Source of the DNA: Janthinobacterium sp. 67
Lineage (GTDB): Bacteria; Pseudomonadota; Gammaproteobacteria; Burkholderiales; Burkholderiaceae_D
Direction of reading: 5' to 3'
NCBI RefSeq assembly: GCF_002797895.1
Contig: NZ_PGES01000001.1
Coordinates: 4,712,001-4,776,000 of the forward strand
Length of the DNA: 64,000 bases
In this document: positions 8,835-16,743 of the stretch, one piece after another
Position numbering within the stretch: the stretch's first letter is position 1
Layout: each line of letters starts with the position of its first letter
Program-made: the position numbers and the translations under genes
Notes under the pieces: model-generated
Seen by the model: only the letters and a program-made list of their open reading frames with translations
Database searches by the model: none
Told to the model about the DNA's origin: nothing

Positions 8835-9465
8835 CGTTGGCGGCGATCAGCGCGCCGAGCGCCTGCGCCGCTCCCGGCTGCGTGTCCAGCGCCAGGCCGT
8901 GCGCCATGGTGGCCTGGTCCTGCATGCTGCGGTTCTGTCCCAGCTTCCATTTGCCCGTGATGCGCGTGAGGGGAATCTCGATGCCGACGATGGCTTTGAG
9001 CATCTTGTCGATATAGTCGGCCGGGGCATCGCTCACCTGCCACGGCGCGGCGAGCCCCGCCTCATGGCGCGCCGTCAGCCGCGTTACCAGTCCCAGCAGC
9101 CACGCCGCGTCGTCGATGGCGCGCAGGGGGCCGTGGGCGTGCACCACCGCGTAATTAAAGGTCGGCACTTCCTTGCCGCTGCGCTGCTTTTCCGCATACC
9201 AGGCGGGCGTGATGTAGGCGTGCGGGCCCTGGAAGATCACCATGCAGTCGGTACCTGCGGCGCGCCACAGCGGGTTGGCGCGCGCCACGTGGGCGCGCAG
9301 GGTGCCGAACGGAGCGTCAGACGTGGGCGCGGCGATCTCGAACGGCAGGTGGTCGGCGCACAAGCCATCGGCACCGTGGCGCACCAGCGCCCCCAGCGGA
9401 TGCGCGGCCATCAAGCCACGCAGCACGTCGAGGCGTTCTTCGCGAAAGCTGGCAGGCGAGTACAT
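8818..9465 (-). CDS. FMN-binding negative transcriptional regulator (PaiB-like)
   Basis: The 215-residue protein matches the PaiB/FMN-binding split-barrel family: YSPASFREERLDVLRGLMAAHPLGALV at the start, GLCADHLPFEI, HVARANPLWR, CMVIFQGPHAYITPAWYAEK and PTFNYAVVHAHGPLRAI. Bacillus PaiB was described as a repressor of sporulation and protease genes, but many homologues are probably flavin- or heme-binding enzymes. Its ATG follows directly on the stop of the OsmC gene (TAAATG), so the pair is one operon. In many genomes PaiB-like genes sit next to MocR regulators, as here. Confidence 0.87.
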   Translation of the reverse strand: MYSPASFREERLDVLRGLMAAHPLGALVRHGADGLCADHLPFEIAAPTSDAPFGTLRAHVARANPLWRAAGTDCMVIFQGPHAYITPAWYAEKQRSGKEVPTFNYAVVHAHGPLRAIDDAAWLLGLVTRLTARHEAGLAAPWQVSDAPADYIDKMLKAIVGIEIPLTRITGKWKLGQNRSMQDQATMAHGLALDTQPGAAQALGALIAANVTPAS

Positions 9466-9927
9466 TTATTCGGCTCCTTCCACGACCACGTCGGCCGTCA
9501 GCGAATTGGCGATGTAGCAGCGCTCGTGCGCGTCGTGGTGCAGGGCCGCCAGCGCCTCGGGCGATGGCGGCGTTCCCGCAAAGACGATGCGCGGACGCAG
9601 CACGATGCGCGTCATGGCCAGGCGGCCTGCCGCATTTTTTCCCAGGTCGCCGACGGCGGCGTCGCGGTAGCCGTCGATGACGTAGCCGCGCTGCGCTGCC
9701 AGCGACAGGAAGAACAGCATGTGGCAGCTCGACGTGGCCGCCACCAGCGCTTCTTCCGGATCGATGTTTGCTTCCACCGACATGGGCAGCGGCACGGACA
9801 GGGGCGACGACGAGGCGGCTACGGTCAGGCCGCCGTCGAACTGCCATTCATGGCCACGGCTGTAGCGCTGGCCGGCAAAATCCTGGCCGTCGCGCTGCCA
9901 GGCCACGGTGGCGAAAAACTGATGCAT
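9466..9927 (-). CDS. OsmC-family peroxiredoxin-like protein
   Basis: The 153-residue protein has the OsmC/Ohr fold: an N-terminal ATVAWQRDGQDFAGQRYSRGH, the first reactive cysteine in EEALVAATSSCHMLFFLSLAA, and the second in HHDAHERCYIANSL. Family members reduce organic or fatty-acid hydroperoxides with a cysteine pair. Start ATG at 9927 is chosen because GGAG lies 5 bases upstream; a longer version from 9960 is possible but has no ribosome-binding site. It is the first gene of a two-gene operon with the PaiB-like gene and is divergent from a MocR regulator. Confidence 0.87.
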   Translation of the reverse strand: MHQFFATVAWQRDGQDFAGQRYSRGHEWQFDGGLTVAASSSPLSVPLPMSVEANIDPEEALVAATSSCHMLFFLSLAAQRGYVIDGYRDAAVGDLGKNAAGRLAMTRIVLRPRIVFAGTPPSPEALAALHHDAHERCYIANSLTADVVVEGAE

Positions 9928-10035
9928 GGATGCTCCGCAAGAGTAAAGGGGATGCGCCATCTTAGCGCCAGTTTTGGCTATTTAAAATATCCAATAAGTG
10001 CTATCTTGAAGCTACCAATTCAAGAGCCCTCCACC
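9928..10035. promoter_or_regulatory. Divergent control region between osmC-like gene and MocR regulator
   Basis: This 108-bp AT-rich gap contains an imperfect palindrome GGCTATTTAAAATATCC at 9976-9992 (14 of 17 positions symmetric). TTGGCTA (9974-9980) and its inverted relative AGCTACCAA (about 10011-10019) lie nearby. MocR proteins usually bind repeats in exactly such divergent gaps, so these are candidate operator sequences. No footprint can be inferred from sequence alone. Confidence 0.35.
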
Positions 10036-11517
10036 ATGCCAGCTTCCCATTTGCACCAGATCATCGCCGCCTTGCCGCTGCAGCGCGACGCCAGCGAGCC
10101 GCTGTTTCGCCAGCTGTATGCGGTCATCAAGGCGGCCATCCTCGACGGCCGCATAAGTCCCGGCATGCAGCTACCGCCCACGCGCGATTTTTGCCGCCTG
10201 CTGGACGTGTCGCGCCAGACGGTGCTCAATGCGTATGCGTTGTTGACGGCGGAAGGTTATCTCGATGGCGCCGTGGGGCGCGGCACCTTCGTCAGCCGCG
10301 ACGTTCCGCTGCCGGCGCCTGTCCCTGCCGCGGCGCCCGGCCTGCTGCGCCCCCTGTCGGCGCGCGGCCAGGGCGTGGTGGCGGCCATGCGCCAGGTGGC
10401 GGTGCACCGTGGCCCGCTGCGCGCCTTCCGCGTCGGCATGCCGCGCATCGACCATTTTCCGTTCGACGTATGGAACCGCCTGGAAGCGCGGCGCTGGCGC
10501 CGGCCCGACCACCATTTCGGCTACAGCGACCCGGCCGGCTATCTGCCGCTGCGCGAGCTGCTGTGCGTGTATCTGAAGGCGTCGCGCGGAGTCCAGTGCA
10601 CGCCGCAGCAAATTGTGATTACCTCCGGTTCGCAGCAGGCGCTGTTCTTGCTGTCGACCATTTTGCTGGCGCAGGGCGATGCGGCCTGGATGGAGTCGCC
10701 CGGCTACCGGGGCGCCAGTGGTCCCTTGCGCGCGGCCGGCGCGCGGGTCTTTCCCGTCCCCGTCGATGCGCAGGGGCTGGATGTGGCGTATGGCGTGGCG
10801 CACTGTCCGCAGGCGAAGCTGGCGTACGTGACGCCATCGCACCAGATGCCGCTGGGCGTGAGCATGAGCTTGCCCCGCCGGCTGGCCTTGCTGGCCTGGG
10901 CCGCGCACAATAAAGCGTGGCTGGTGGAAGACGATTACGACAGCGAATACCGCTACACGGGTGCGCCGCTCGCTTCCCTGCAAAGTCTGGACCGGGCCGG
11001 CTGCGTGGTCTACGTCGGCACCCTGTCGAAGGTGCTGTTTCCCGGGCTGCGCTTGGGCTATATGGTGGCGCCGCCCGCGCTGGCCGACGCGCTGATGCAG
11101 GCCAAGGCCGTGATGGACCGGCACACGGCCATTGTGCCGCAGATGGCGCTGGCCGACTTCATCGCCGAGGGCCACTTTGGCCGCCATATCCGCCGCACGC
11201 GCGACAGCAATGCCGAACGGCGCGACCTGCTGGTGCGCGGCATCGCGCGCGAACTGGACGACCAGCTGGCGTGCGGTCCGACCGACAGCGGCCTGGAACT
11301 GTGCGCGTATTTTCGCGCCGGCCACGATGAAGAAACGGTCTCGCGCACGGGGCTGGCACGGGGTATCGAACTGCGTCCGCTGGGCCACTATGCCGATCCG
11401 GCGGCCGGGCCCGAGTGCGCCACGCCGCCCGGGCTGCTGCTGGGCTTTGCGGCCATCCCCCCGGACGAGATGGCGCACGGCTTGCAGGAACTGGGGCGCA
11501 TCCTGCGCGGCCGATAA
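10036..11517 (+). CDS. MocR-type GntR/aminotransferase transcriptional regulator (PdxR-like)
   Basis: The protein has 493 residues. A GntR winged helix occupies about 10-80 (EPLFRQLYAVIKAAILDGRI, LPPTRDFCRLLDVSRQTVLNAY, GYLDGAVGRGTFV). A fold-type-I aminotransferase domain follows, with ITSGSQQALFLLSTILLAQGD, VEDDYDSEYR and the PLP lysine K332 in GTLSKVLFPGLRLGYM. Such proteins sense PLP or an amino-compound and control a neighbouring promoter. Start ATG 10036 is chosen because the GntR domain begins there; the long open frame upstream lies opposite the minus-strand genes and is not coding. Best guess for its targets is the divergent OsmC/PaiB-like pair. Confidence 0.9.
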   Translation: MPASHLHQIIAALPLQRDASEPLFRQLYAVIKAAILDGRISPGMQLPPTRDFCRLLDVSRQTVLNAYALLTAEGYLDGAVGRGTFVSRDVPLPAPVPAAAPGLLRPLSARGQGVVAAMRQVAVHRGPLRAFRVGMPRIDHFPFDVWNRLEARRWRRPDHHFGYSDPAGYLPLRELLCVYLKASRGVQCTPQQIVITSGSQQALFLLSTILLAQGDAAWMESPGYRGASGPLRAAGARVFPVPVDAQGLDVAYGVAHCPQAKLAYVTPSHQMPLGVSMSLPRRLALLAWAAHNKAWLVEDDYDSEYRYTGAPLASLQSLDRAGCVVYVGTLSKVLFPGLRLGYMVAPPALADALMQAKAVMDRHTAIVPQMALADFIAEGHFGRHIRRTRDSNAERRDLLVRGIARELDDQLACGPTDSGLELCAYFRAGHDEETVSRTGLARGIELRPLGHYADPAAGPECATPPGLLLGFAAIPPDEMAHGLQELGRILRGR

Positions 11518-11555
11518 ACTATACTGGCACTTGCCTGCACACGAAGAACACGACC

Positions 11556-12119
11556 ATGAATATTACCCGCTGCGCCTGGGCCAACCCGGCCAATCCCCGC
11601 TATCTCGACTACCACGACACGGAGTGGGGCGTGCCCTGCCACGACGAGCGCCGGCTGTTCGAAATGCTGAACCTGGAAGGCGCGCAGGCTGGCCTGAGCT
11701 GGGAAACCATCCTCAACAAACGCGACACCTACCGCGCCGCGTTCGATGACTGGGACGCGGAAAAGATCGCCGCGTATGGCCCGGACAAGGTGGCGCAGCT
11801 GCTGGCGGACCCGGGCATCGTGCGCAACCGCCTGAAGGTGGCGGCCGCCATCACGAATGCGCAAGCCTATCTGCGCCTGCGCGCGCAAGGGCAGACCCTC
11901 GACAGCTTCCTGTGGGCCTACGTCGATGGCCAGCCCATCGTCAACAGCTGGCAGCCGGGCGAGTTTCCCGCCAAGACGGCCCTGTCCGACAAATTGTCGA
12001 AAGACTTGCTCAAGCTGGGCTTCAAGTTCGTCGGTTCGACCATCATCTACGCCTACATGCAGGGCATCGGCATGGTCAACGATCATGCGCCCGCCTGCTT
12101 TTGCCGCGCGGGGCGCTGA
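11556..12119 (+). CDS. tag: DNA-3-methyladenine glycosylase I
   Basis: The 187-residue protein shows the TAG signature RCAWANPANPRYLDYHDTEWG at the N-terminus, EMLNLEGAQAGLSWETIL in the substrate pocket, and a C-terminal HAPACFCR that completes the structural zinc site with C6 and the early histidine. It excises 3-methyladenine from alkylated DNA in base-excision repair. A TATACT -10-like hexamer lies at 11520-11525, about 30 bp before the ATG. Its TGA overlaps the ATG of mnmC (TGATG), so a repair enzyme and a tRNA-modifying enzyme are translated together. Confidence 0.95.
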   Translation: MNITRCAWANPANPRYLDYHDTEWGVPCHDERRLFEMLNLEGAQAGLSWETILNKRDTYRAAFDDWDAEKIAAYGPDKVAQLLADPGIVRNRLKVAAAITNAQAYLRLRAQGQTLDSFLWAYVDGQPIVNSWQPGEFPAKTALSDKLSKDLLKLGFKFVGSTIIYAYMQGIGMVNDHAPACFCRAGR

Positions 12120-13750
12120 TGCGCCGCGCGCTCGTCGTGCTCGACACGGATTTTGACGGCGCCCGCCTGCATGCCGCCTGCGTGGCGCATGGCGGGCGTG
12201 GCCTGCATTACATCGCGCTGGCACCGCGTCCCGTCGATGCGCGTCACTTGCCCGAAGAGTGGCGCGCGCAGTGGCCCCTTTGCGTGCCGGGCCTGCACCG
12301 CATGGTCTCGCACGATGGTCTCGTCACGCTCGACGTGCTGATCGGCGAGCCCGATGCCTGCCTGGCGCAATTGTCGGCGCGCGTCGATGCAGTCCACCTG
12401 GCCTGGGTGCCGGCGGCCACGCCGGTGCTGGCCCGTCTGATGATGGACGGCGCCCGCCTGCAGGCCGTGCACCTGGACGAAGCGCAGCGCGCGGCACTGC
12501 AAAAGAACGGCTTTGTTTTTGACGAGAGCCGGCTGCGCGCCGTGTTTTATGCGCGGCGGGCGGAGCACACGGCCGTCACCGCGCCCGAGAGGCGCGCCAT
12601 CGTCATCGGCGCGGGCGTGGCCGGTGCGGCCGCCTGCGAACGGCTGGCCGCGCGCGGCTGGAAAGTGACCCTGGTTGAACGCCACACGCAGCCGGCCAGC
12701 GAGGCGTCGGGCAACCTGGCCGGCATCTTCATGCCGCAGCTGTCGAAGGACGACAACATCGCCACGCGCCTCGTGCGCGCCGCCTACCTGTACGCGCTGC
12801 GCTACTGGCAAGACCTGGGCGGTATCGGCAATGCTTTTGACGGCGCACAATGCGGCGTGTTGCAGCTGGCGCGCGATGCCGAACACGCGTTCGTGCAGCG
12901 GCAGATCGCCGCCAGTGGCCTGTATCCGCGCCAATTTGCCCATTGGCTGGAAGCGCCGGAAGCTGCCGCCATGCTGGGCGCGCCGGCGCCCGATGGCGCC
13001 TGGTGGTTCGAACAGGGCGGCTGGGCGCGCCCGTCCTCCGTCTGCGCGGCCATGCTGGACGCCTGCGGCAGTTTGCTCACGCGGCGCTTTTCCAGCAGCG
13101 CCCTGCGCCTGGAGCGTGGCGATCAGGAATGGCTGGTGCGCGATGCGGACGGCACCCTGGTCGCGGCCGCGCCCACGGTGATTCTGGCCGCCGGCACGGG
13201 CGCCGTGCGGTTCGAGCAGGCGGCGGGCTTGCCGCTGGACGCCGTGCGTGGCCAGGTCACGCACCTGGCCGAGGGCAGCTTGCCCTCCTTGCCCTTCGTC
13301 GTCTGCCGCGAAGCCTACATGACGCCGGCGCACGAGGGCGTCGTGTGCGTGGGCGCCAGCTACGATGCGGACGCGGACGCCAGCTTGCGCCCATCGAGCC
13401 AGGAAGACAATATCGCGAAGATCGCCGACATCCTCGGCATGGCCCCGTTCGACGCGCCGCTGGCGGGCCGCACGGGCTTTCGCTGCGTGGCGCCGGACCG
13501 CCTGCCGCTGGCCGGCGCCTTGCCCGACCCCGGCGCGCCGGGCCGCTGCGAACGCCTGCGCGACGTGCCGCGCTGGCCCGGCCTGCATGGCTTGCTCGGA
13601 TACGCCTCGCGCGGCCTGATCTGGGCGCCGCTGGCGGCCGAACTGCTGGCTTGCCAGCTGGAGGGGGAGCCGCTGCCGCTGGAACGTCAGTTGGCAGAGG
13701 CGCTTGATCCTGCGCGTTTTCTACTTCGCGAACGCCGCCGCGTTTCCTGA
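12119..13750 (+). CDS. mnmC: FAD-dependent cmnm5(s2)U34 tRNA oxidoreductase MnmC with degenerate methyltransferase half
   Basis: The C-terminal part (from about residue 159) is a complete DAO-type oxidase: FAD motif IVIGAGVAGAAACERLAARG, then ERHTQPASEASGNLAGIFMPQLSKDDN and the closing YASRGLIWAPLAAELLA. It removes the carboxymethyl group of cmnm5U in tRNA. The N-terminal 158 residues align in order with the MnmC methyltransferase half but are shorter than the usual roughly 240. The expected glycine-rich SAM loop reads VVLDTDFDGARL, and the DGFAP catalytic motif reads DAVHLAWVPA. Methylation of nm5U by this protein is therefore doubtful. The start overlaps the tag stop codon. Confidence 0.88.
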   Translation: MRRALVVLDTDFDGARLHAACVAHGGRGLHYIALAPRPVDARHLPEEWRAQWPLCVPGLHRMVSHDGLVTLDVLIGEPDACLAQLSARVDAVHLAWVPAATPVLARLMMDGARLQAVHLDEAQRAALQKNGFVFDESRLRAVFYARRAEHTAVTAPERRAIVIGAGVAGAAACERLAARGWKVTLVERHTQPASEASGNLAGIFMPQLSKDDNIATRLVRAAYLYALRYWQDLGGIGNAFDGAQCGVLQLARDAEHAFVQRQIAASGLYPRQFAHWLEAPEAAAMLGAPAPDGAWWFEQGGWARPSSVCAAMLDACGSLLTRRFSSSALRLERGDQEWLVRDADGTLVAAAPTVILAAGTGAVRFEQAAGLPLDAVRGQVTHLAEGSLPSLPFVVCREAYMTPAHEGVVCVGASYDADADASLRPSSQEDNIAKIADILGMAPFDAPLAGRTGFRCVAPDRLPLAGALPDPGAPGRCERLRDVPRWPGLHGLLGYASRGLIWAPLAAELLACQLEGEPLPLERQLAEALDPARFLLRERRRVS

Positions 13751-13769
13751 TGACACCCAAAGGCAAATT

Positions 13770-13800
13770 CCGGGGTCGGACCCTCAGGGTCCGACCCCGG
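13770..13800. repeat. Perfect 15-bp inverted repeat (GGGGTCGGACCC family)
   Basis: Arms CCGGGGTCGGACCCT (13770-13784) and AGGGTCCGACCCCGG (13786-13800) are perfect reverse complements around a single C. It lies 20 bp after the mnmC stop. As RNA it would form a very stable hairpin, but no T-run follows it. A related GGGGTCAGACCC core occurs at 24178, so it looks like a member of a dispersed palindromic family rather than a private operator. Confidence 0.85.
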
Positions 13801-13969
13801 CGTCTGCTCTTGGGTTAACAATCAAGAGATGGCGCCAACGCGCGTGAACGTTTGACCCCATATACGTTTTTCAGCTTTCCAAACTCTTTTTAATTTGTTT
13901 TCCGAACAACATAAGTTCGCTACAGTGGACTCGTGCTGGTTTTTGACGATGGAATAAAGAGGTGGAAAG
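13801..13969 (+). promoter_or_regulatory. Upstream region of the sulfur/encapsulin cluster
   Basis: This stretch is AT-rich between mnmC and the rhodanese gene. It contains a small inverted repeat, CGAAC-N7-GTTCG, at 13903-13919, and a purine-rich AAAGAGGTGGAAAG stretch just before the ATG at 13970 that supplies the ribosome-binding site. The inverted repeat is a plausible operator for the XRE regulator three genes downstream, but the same motif is not found before the encapsulin gene, so this is speculative. Confidence 0.35.
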
Positions 13970-14467
13970 ATGGCTGCTGCAGAACTGATTTTCGATCCCC
14001 GCGCCGCGCACGGCGAGGCGGCTTTTGACGAAGTGCTCAATCTCGCGCGCACCCAGGCGCAGGCACAGGGCTTGCCGTATGCGGGCATCGTCAGCGCGCA
14101 GGATGCGTGGCAGCTGGTGCAGGCCGGCAAAGCCGTGCTGGTCGACGTGCGCACGAATGAAGAGCGCACTTTCGTCGGCTACGTGCCCGCCTCGCTGCAC
14201 GTGGCGTGGGCCACCGGCACGGCCATGAACCGCAATCCCCGCTTTGTGCGCGAACTGGAAGCGAAGGTGGGCGGCAAGGATGCCGTCGTGGTGCTGCTGT
14301 GCCGCAGCGGCAAGCGCTCGGCCGCGGCTGCCGAAGCGGCGGCCAAGGCCGGTTTCACGCACGTCTTCAATATCGCGCAAGGCTTCGAGGGTGACCTCGA
14401 CGAGCAGCAGCAGCGCGGCCACAGCGGTGGCTGGCGCTGGCATGCGCTGCCCTGGCTGCAAGATTAA
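13970..14467 (+). CDS. Rhodanese-like sulfurtransferase
   Basis: The 165-residue protein has one rhodanese domain (about 40-155): ILVDVRTNEERTF-type element (VLVDVRTNEERTFVGYVPAS), substrate loop VVVLLCRSGKRSA with active cysteine C111, and a C-terminal NIAQGFEGDLDEQQQRG. Rhodaneses carry persulfide sulfur from donors such as desulfurases to acceptors. It is the first gene of a compact run (18 bp to serine acetyltransferase) leading to the encapsulin genes. This makes it a natural acceptor or carrier for sulfur released by the encapsulated desulfurase; that partnership is inferred from gene order. Confidence 0.9.
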   Translation: MAAAELIFDPRAAHGEAAFDEVLNLARTQAQAQGLPYAGIVSAQDAWQLVQAGKAVLVDVRTNEERTFVGYVPASLHVAWATGTAMNRNPRFVRELEAKVGGKDAVVVLLCRSGKRSAAAAEAAAKAGFTHVFNIAQGFEGDLDEQQQRGHSGGWRWHALPWLQD

Positions 14468-14485
14468 TTCTCTTCCGGGACCACC

Positions 14486-15478
14486 ATGAACCAGCGAGCC
14501 ATTCCCCCTGCCTCCCTTGCCGCGCAGCCGCAATGGGAGCTGCACCAGATCGTCGATGAATTGCGCGCCGTGCGCGAGCAGTGGCGCGAAGGACTGGCCA
14601 GCAACCAGGAGTGCGGCGCGCGCGAATTCCCGTCGCGCCAGCATTTGCACGACATCATCAAAGCCCTGTGTGCGGCCCTGTTCCCCATGCGCCTGGGCCC
14701 CCTCGACCTGCAGCAGGAGAGCGAGGATTTCTTCGTCGGCCACACGCTCGACACGACCCTGACGGGCTTGCACGAACAGGTGCGGCGCGAACTCAGTTAC
14801 CACGCGCGCCAGCACGGCTTGCAGCAGACGGTGCCCATCGAACAGCAGGCGCTGGCCATCGTGCAGCGCTTCGCCCGCGCGCTGCCGCGCATCCGCGCCC
14901 AGCTCGACACGGACGTGGCGGCCGCCTTCCATGGCGACCCGGCCGCGCACAGCGTCGATGAAGTGCTGCTGTGCTATCCGGGCATCCTGGCCGTCATCCA
15001 TTACCGCTTGGCGCACACCCTGTATGCACTGGGCGCGCCGCTGGTGGCGCGCATCATCGCCGAAGTGGCCCATTCGCAGACGGGCATCGACATCCACCCG
15101 GGCGCCATCATCGGCAGCAGTTTTTTCATCGACCATGGCACGGGCGTGGTGATCGGCGAGACGGCCATCATCGGCGAAAGGGTGCGCATTTACCAGGCCG
15201 TCACGCTGGGCGCCAAGCGCTTTCCCGCCGGCTTTGACGGCGTGCTGAAAAAGGGCCTGGCGCGCCACCCCATCGTGCAGGACGACGTGGTCATTTATGC
15301 GGGCGCGACGATTCTCGGGCGCGTGACCATCGGCCAGGGTTCCGTCATCGGCGGCAATGTCTGGCTGACCCGCAGCGTGGCGCCCGGCAGCCATGTCACG
15401 CAAGCGCACAACCAGCAGGAAGCACAGGAGTTGCCGGAGTCGCCGGCGCCACAGCCCGCTTTTGCCCACCACCCATGA
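14486..15478 (+). CDS. cysE: Serine O-acetyltransferase (EpsC-type)
   Basis: The 330-residue protein has an alpha-helical N-terminal half (about 1-185) and a left-handed beta-helix built of hexapeptide repeats (about 190-310; IDIHPGAIIGSSFFIDHGTG, VVIGETAIIGERVRIYQAVTLGA, IYAGATILGRVTIGQGSVIGGNVW). The catalytic histidines are in DIHPGA and DHGTG. It makes O-acetylserine, the direct precursor of cysteine. The long N-terminal part places it with the EpsC/SAT group often found beside cysteine desulfurase or encapsulin 2A genes. It lies 18 bp after the rhodanese gene and 7 bp before the XRE regulator, in one operon. Confidence 0.92.
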   Translation: MNQRAIPPASLAAQPQWELHQIVDELRAVREQWREGLASNQECGAREFPSRQHLHDIIKALCAALFPMRLGPLDLQQESEDFFVGHTLDTTLTGLHEQVRRELSYHARQHGLQQTVPIEQQALAIVQRFARALPRIRAQLDTDVAAAFHGDPAAHSVDEVLLCYPGILAVIHYRLAHTLYALGAPLVARIIAEVAHSQTGIDIHPGAIIGSSFFIDHGTGVVIGETAIIGERVRIYQAVTLGAKRFPAGFDGVLKKGLARHPIVQDDVVIYAGATILGRVTIGQGSVIGGNVWLTRSVAPGSHVTQAHNQQEAQELPESPAPQPAFAHHP

Positions 15479-15485
15479 GGACAGC

Positions 15486-15710
15486 ATGTTGATCAAACAG
15501 TTTGGACTGGCCGTGCGCCAGTTGCGCGAAGGGCATGGCTGGTCGCAGGAGCGGCTGGCCGAAGCGGCCGACTTGAACCGCTCGTTCATCGGCGAAATCG
15601 AACGGGGCGCCGCCACGCCGTCGCTGCTGACGGTGGAAAAACTGGCCGTCGCGCTGGGCATCGGCCTGGCCGGATTGATGGCCCGCTGCGAACCGGAGCT
15701 GGTGGATTAG
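15486..15710 (+). CDS. XRE-family helix-turn-helix regulator
   Basis: This 74-residue protein is almost only a Cro/C1-type helix-turn-helix: FGLAVRQLREGHGWSQERLAEAADLNRSFIGEIERGAATPSLLTVEKLAVALGI. No sensor domain is present. GAGG just upstream supports ATG 15486; a longer open frame reaching back into cysE is not needed. It lies between the serine acetyltransferase gene and the encapsulin gene and is the obvious candidate to control the encapsulin promoter 30-80 bp downstream. Confidence 0.88.
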   Translation: MLIKQFGLAVRQLREGHGWSQERLAEAADLNRSFIGEIERGAATPSLLTVEKLAVALGIGLAGLMARCEPELVD

Positions 15711-15735
15711 CGCCAGCACTGATGGCGATAGCATG

Positions 15736-15764
15736 TTGAGTAAAAGAGAGGGGCGCTCGATACT
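15736..15764 (+). promoter_or_regulatory. Candidate sigma-70 promoter of the encapsulin gene
   Basis: TTGAGT (15736-15741) and GATACT (15759-15764) are 17 bp apart; each matches the consensus at four of six positions. The gap between the XRE gene and the encapsulin ATG is 103 bp, large for this otherwise tight cluster, which fits an internal promoter. CAGGAG at 15803-15808 is the ribosome-binding site for the ATG at 15814. Confidence 0.4.
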
Positions 15765-15813
15765 TTATTCGTTTTTCAGATAAGCATATTCACTTTTCTC
15801 ATCAGGAGTAGTC

Positions 15814-16743
15814 ATGACAGTAGCAACAGAGAGCCAGTTCGCGCTGGGCGATAACGCCGCGCGCCAGCTGGCCAATGCAAGCAAGAGCGTCCCCCAGTTA
15901 TCCACGATCACGCCGCGCTGGCTCGTGCACCTGCTGCAATGGCTGCCCGTGGAAGCGGGTATCTACCGCCTCAACCGCGTAAAAAATCCGAAGGACGTGC
16001 GCGTGGCCTGCTCGCAGCGCGACGAGTCGGAACTGCCGCAAACCTTCGTCGACTACGACGAGCAGCCGCGCGAATATTTTCTCAACGCCGTCAGCACGGT
16101 GCTCGACGTGCACACGCGCGTGTCGGACCTGTACAGCAGCCCGCACGACCAGATCAAGGAGCAGCTGCGCCTGACCATCGAGACGATCAAGGAGCGCCAG
16201 GAAAGCGAGTTGATCAACAATCCCGATTACGGCCTGCTGGCCAGCGTGCACGATGACCAGCGCATCTTTACCCTGACGGGCGCGCCTACGCCGGACGACC
16301 TCGACGAACTGCTGACGAAAGTGTGGAAGGAGCCGGGCTTTTTCCTCGCCCATCCGCTGGCCATTGCCGCCTTTGGCCGCGAATGCACGCGCCGTGGCGT
16401 GCCGCCGCCGACGGTCAGCCTGTTCGGTTCTCAGTTCCTCACGTGGCGCGGCGTGCCGCTGGTGCCGTCCGACAAACTGCCGATCGAAGACGGCAAGACG
16501 AAGATCATTCTGCTGCGCGCGGGCGAGCAGCGCCAGGGCGTGATCGGCCTGTTCCAGCCTGGCCTGGCGGGCGAGCAAAGCCCCGGCCTGTCCGTGCGCT
16601 TCATGGGCATCAACCGCCACGCGATTTCGTCCTATCTGATTTCGCTGTATTGCTCGCTGGCCGTGCTGACCGACGATGCGCTGGCCGTACTGGAAGACGT
16701 GGAGATCGGTAAATACCATGACTACCCAGACACCTACAAGTGA
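15814..16743 (+). CDS. Family 2A encapsulin nanocompartment shell protein (SrpI-like)
   Basis: The 309-residue protein has the HK97-type encapsulin family 2 pattern: an N-arm with ALGDNAARQLANASKSVPQLSTITPRWL, E-loop region VKNPKDVRVACSQRDESELP, DVHTRVSDLYSSPHDQIKEQLRLTIE, and a C-terminal RFMGINRHAISSYLISLYCSLAVLTDDALAVLEDVEIG. No cyclic-nucleotide-binding domain is inserted, which separates family 2A from 2B. Such shells assemble into roughly 25-nm compartments that enclose a cysteine desulfurase. The last 26 bp overlap the start of that desulfurase gene, coupling shell and cargo translation. Confidence 0.93.
   Translation: MTVATESQFALGDNAARQLANASKSVPQLSTITPRWLVHLLQWLPVEAGIYRLNRVKNPKDVRVACSQRDESELPQTFVDYDEQPREYFLNAVSTVLDVHTRVSDLYSSPHDQIKEQLRLTIETIKERQESELINNPDYGLLASVHDDQRIFTLTGAPTPDDLDELLTKVWKEPGFFLAHPLAIAAFGRECTRRGVPPPTVSLFGSQFLTWRGVPLVPSDKLPIEDGKTKIILLRAGEQRQGVIGLFQPGLAGEQSPGLSVRFMGINRHAISSYLISLYCSLAVLTDDALAVLEDVEIGKYHDYPDTYK

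Noticed and set aside
8899..10035. N-terminal extension of the MocR frame
   Set aside because: It runs opposite the PaiB-like and OsmC genes; the GntR domain begins right after ATG 10036.
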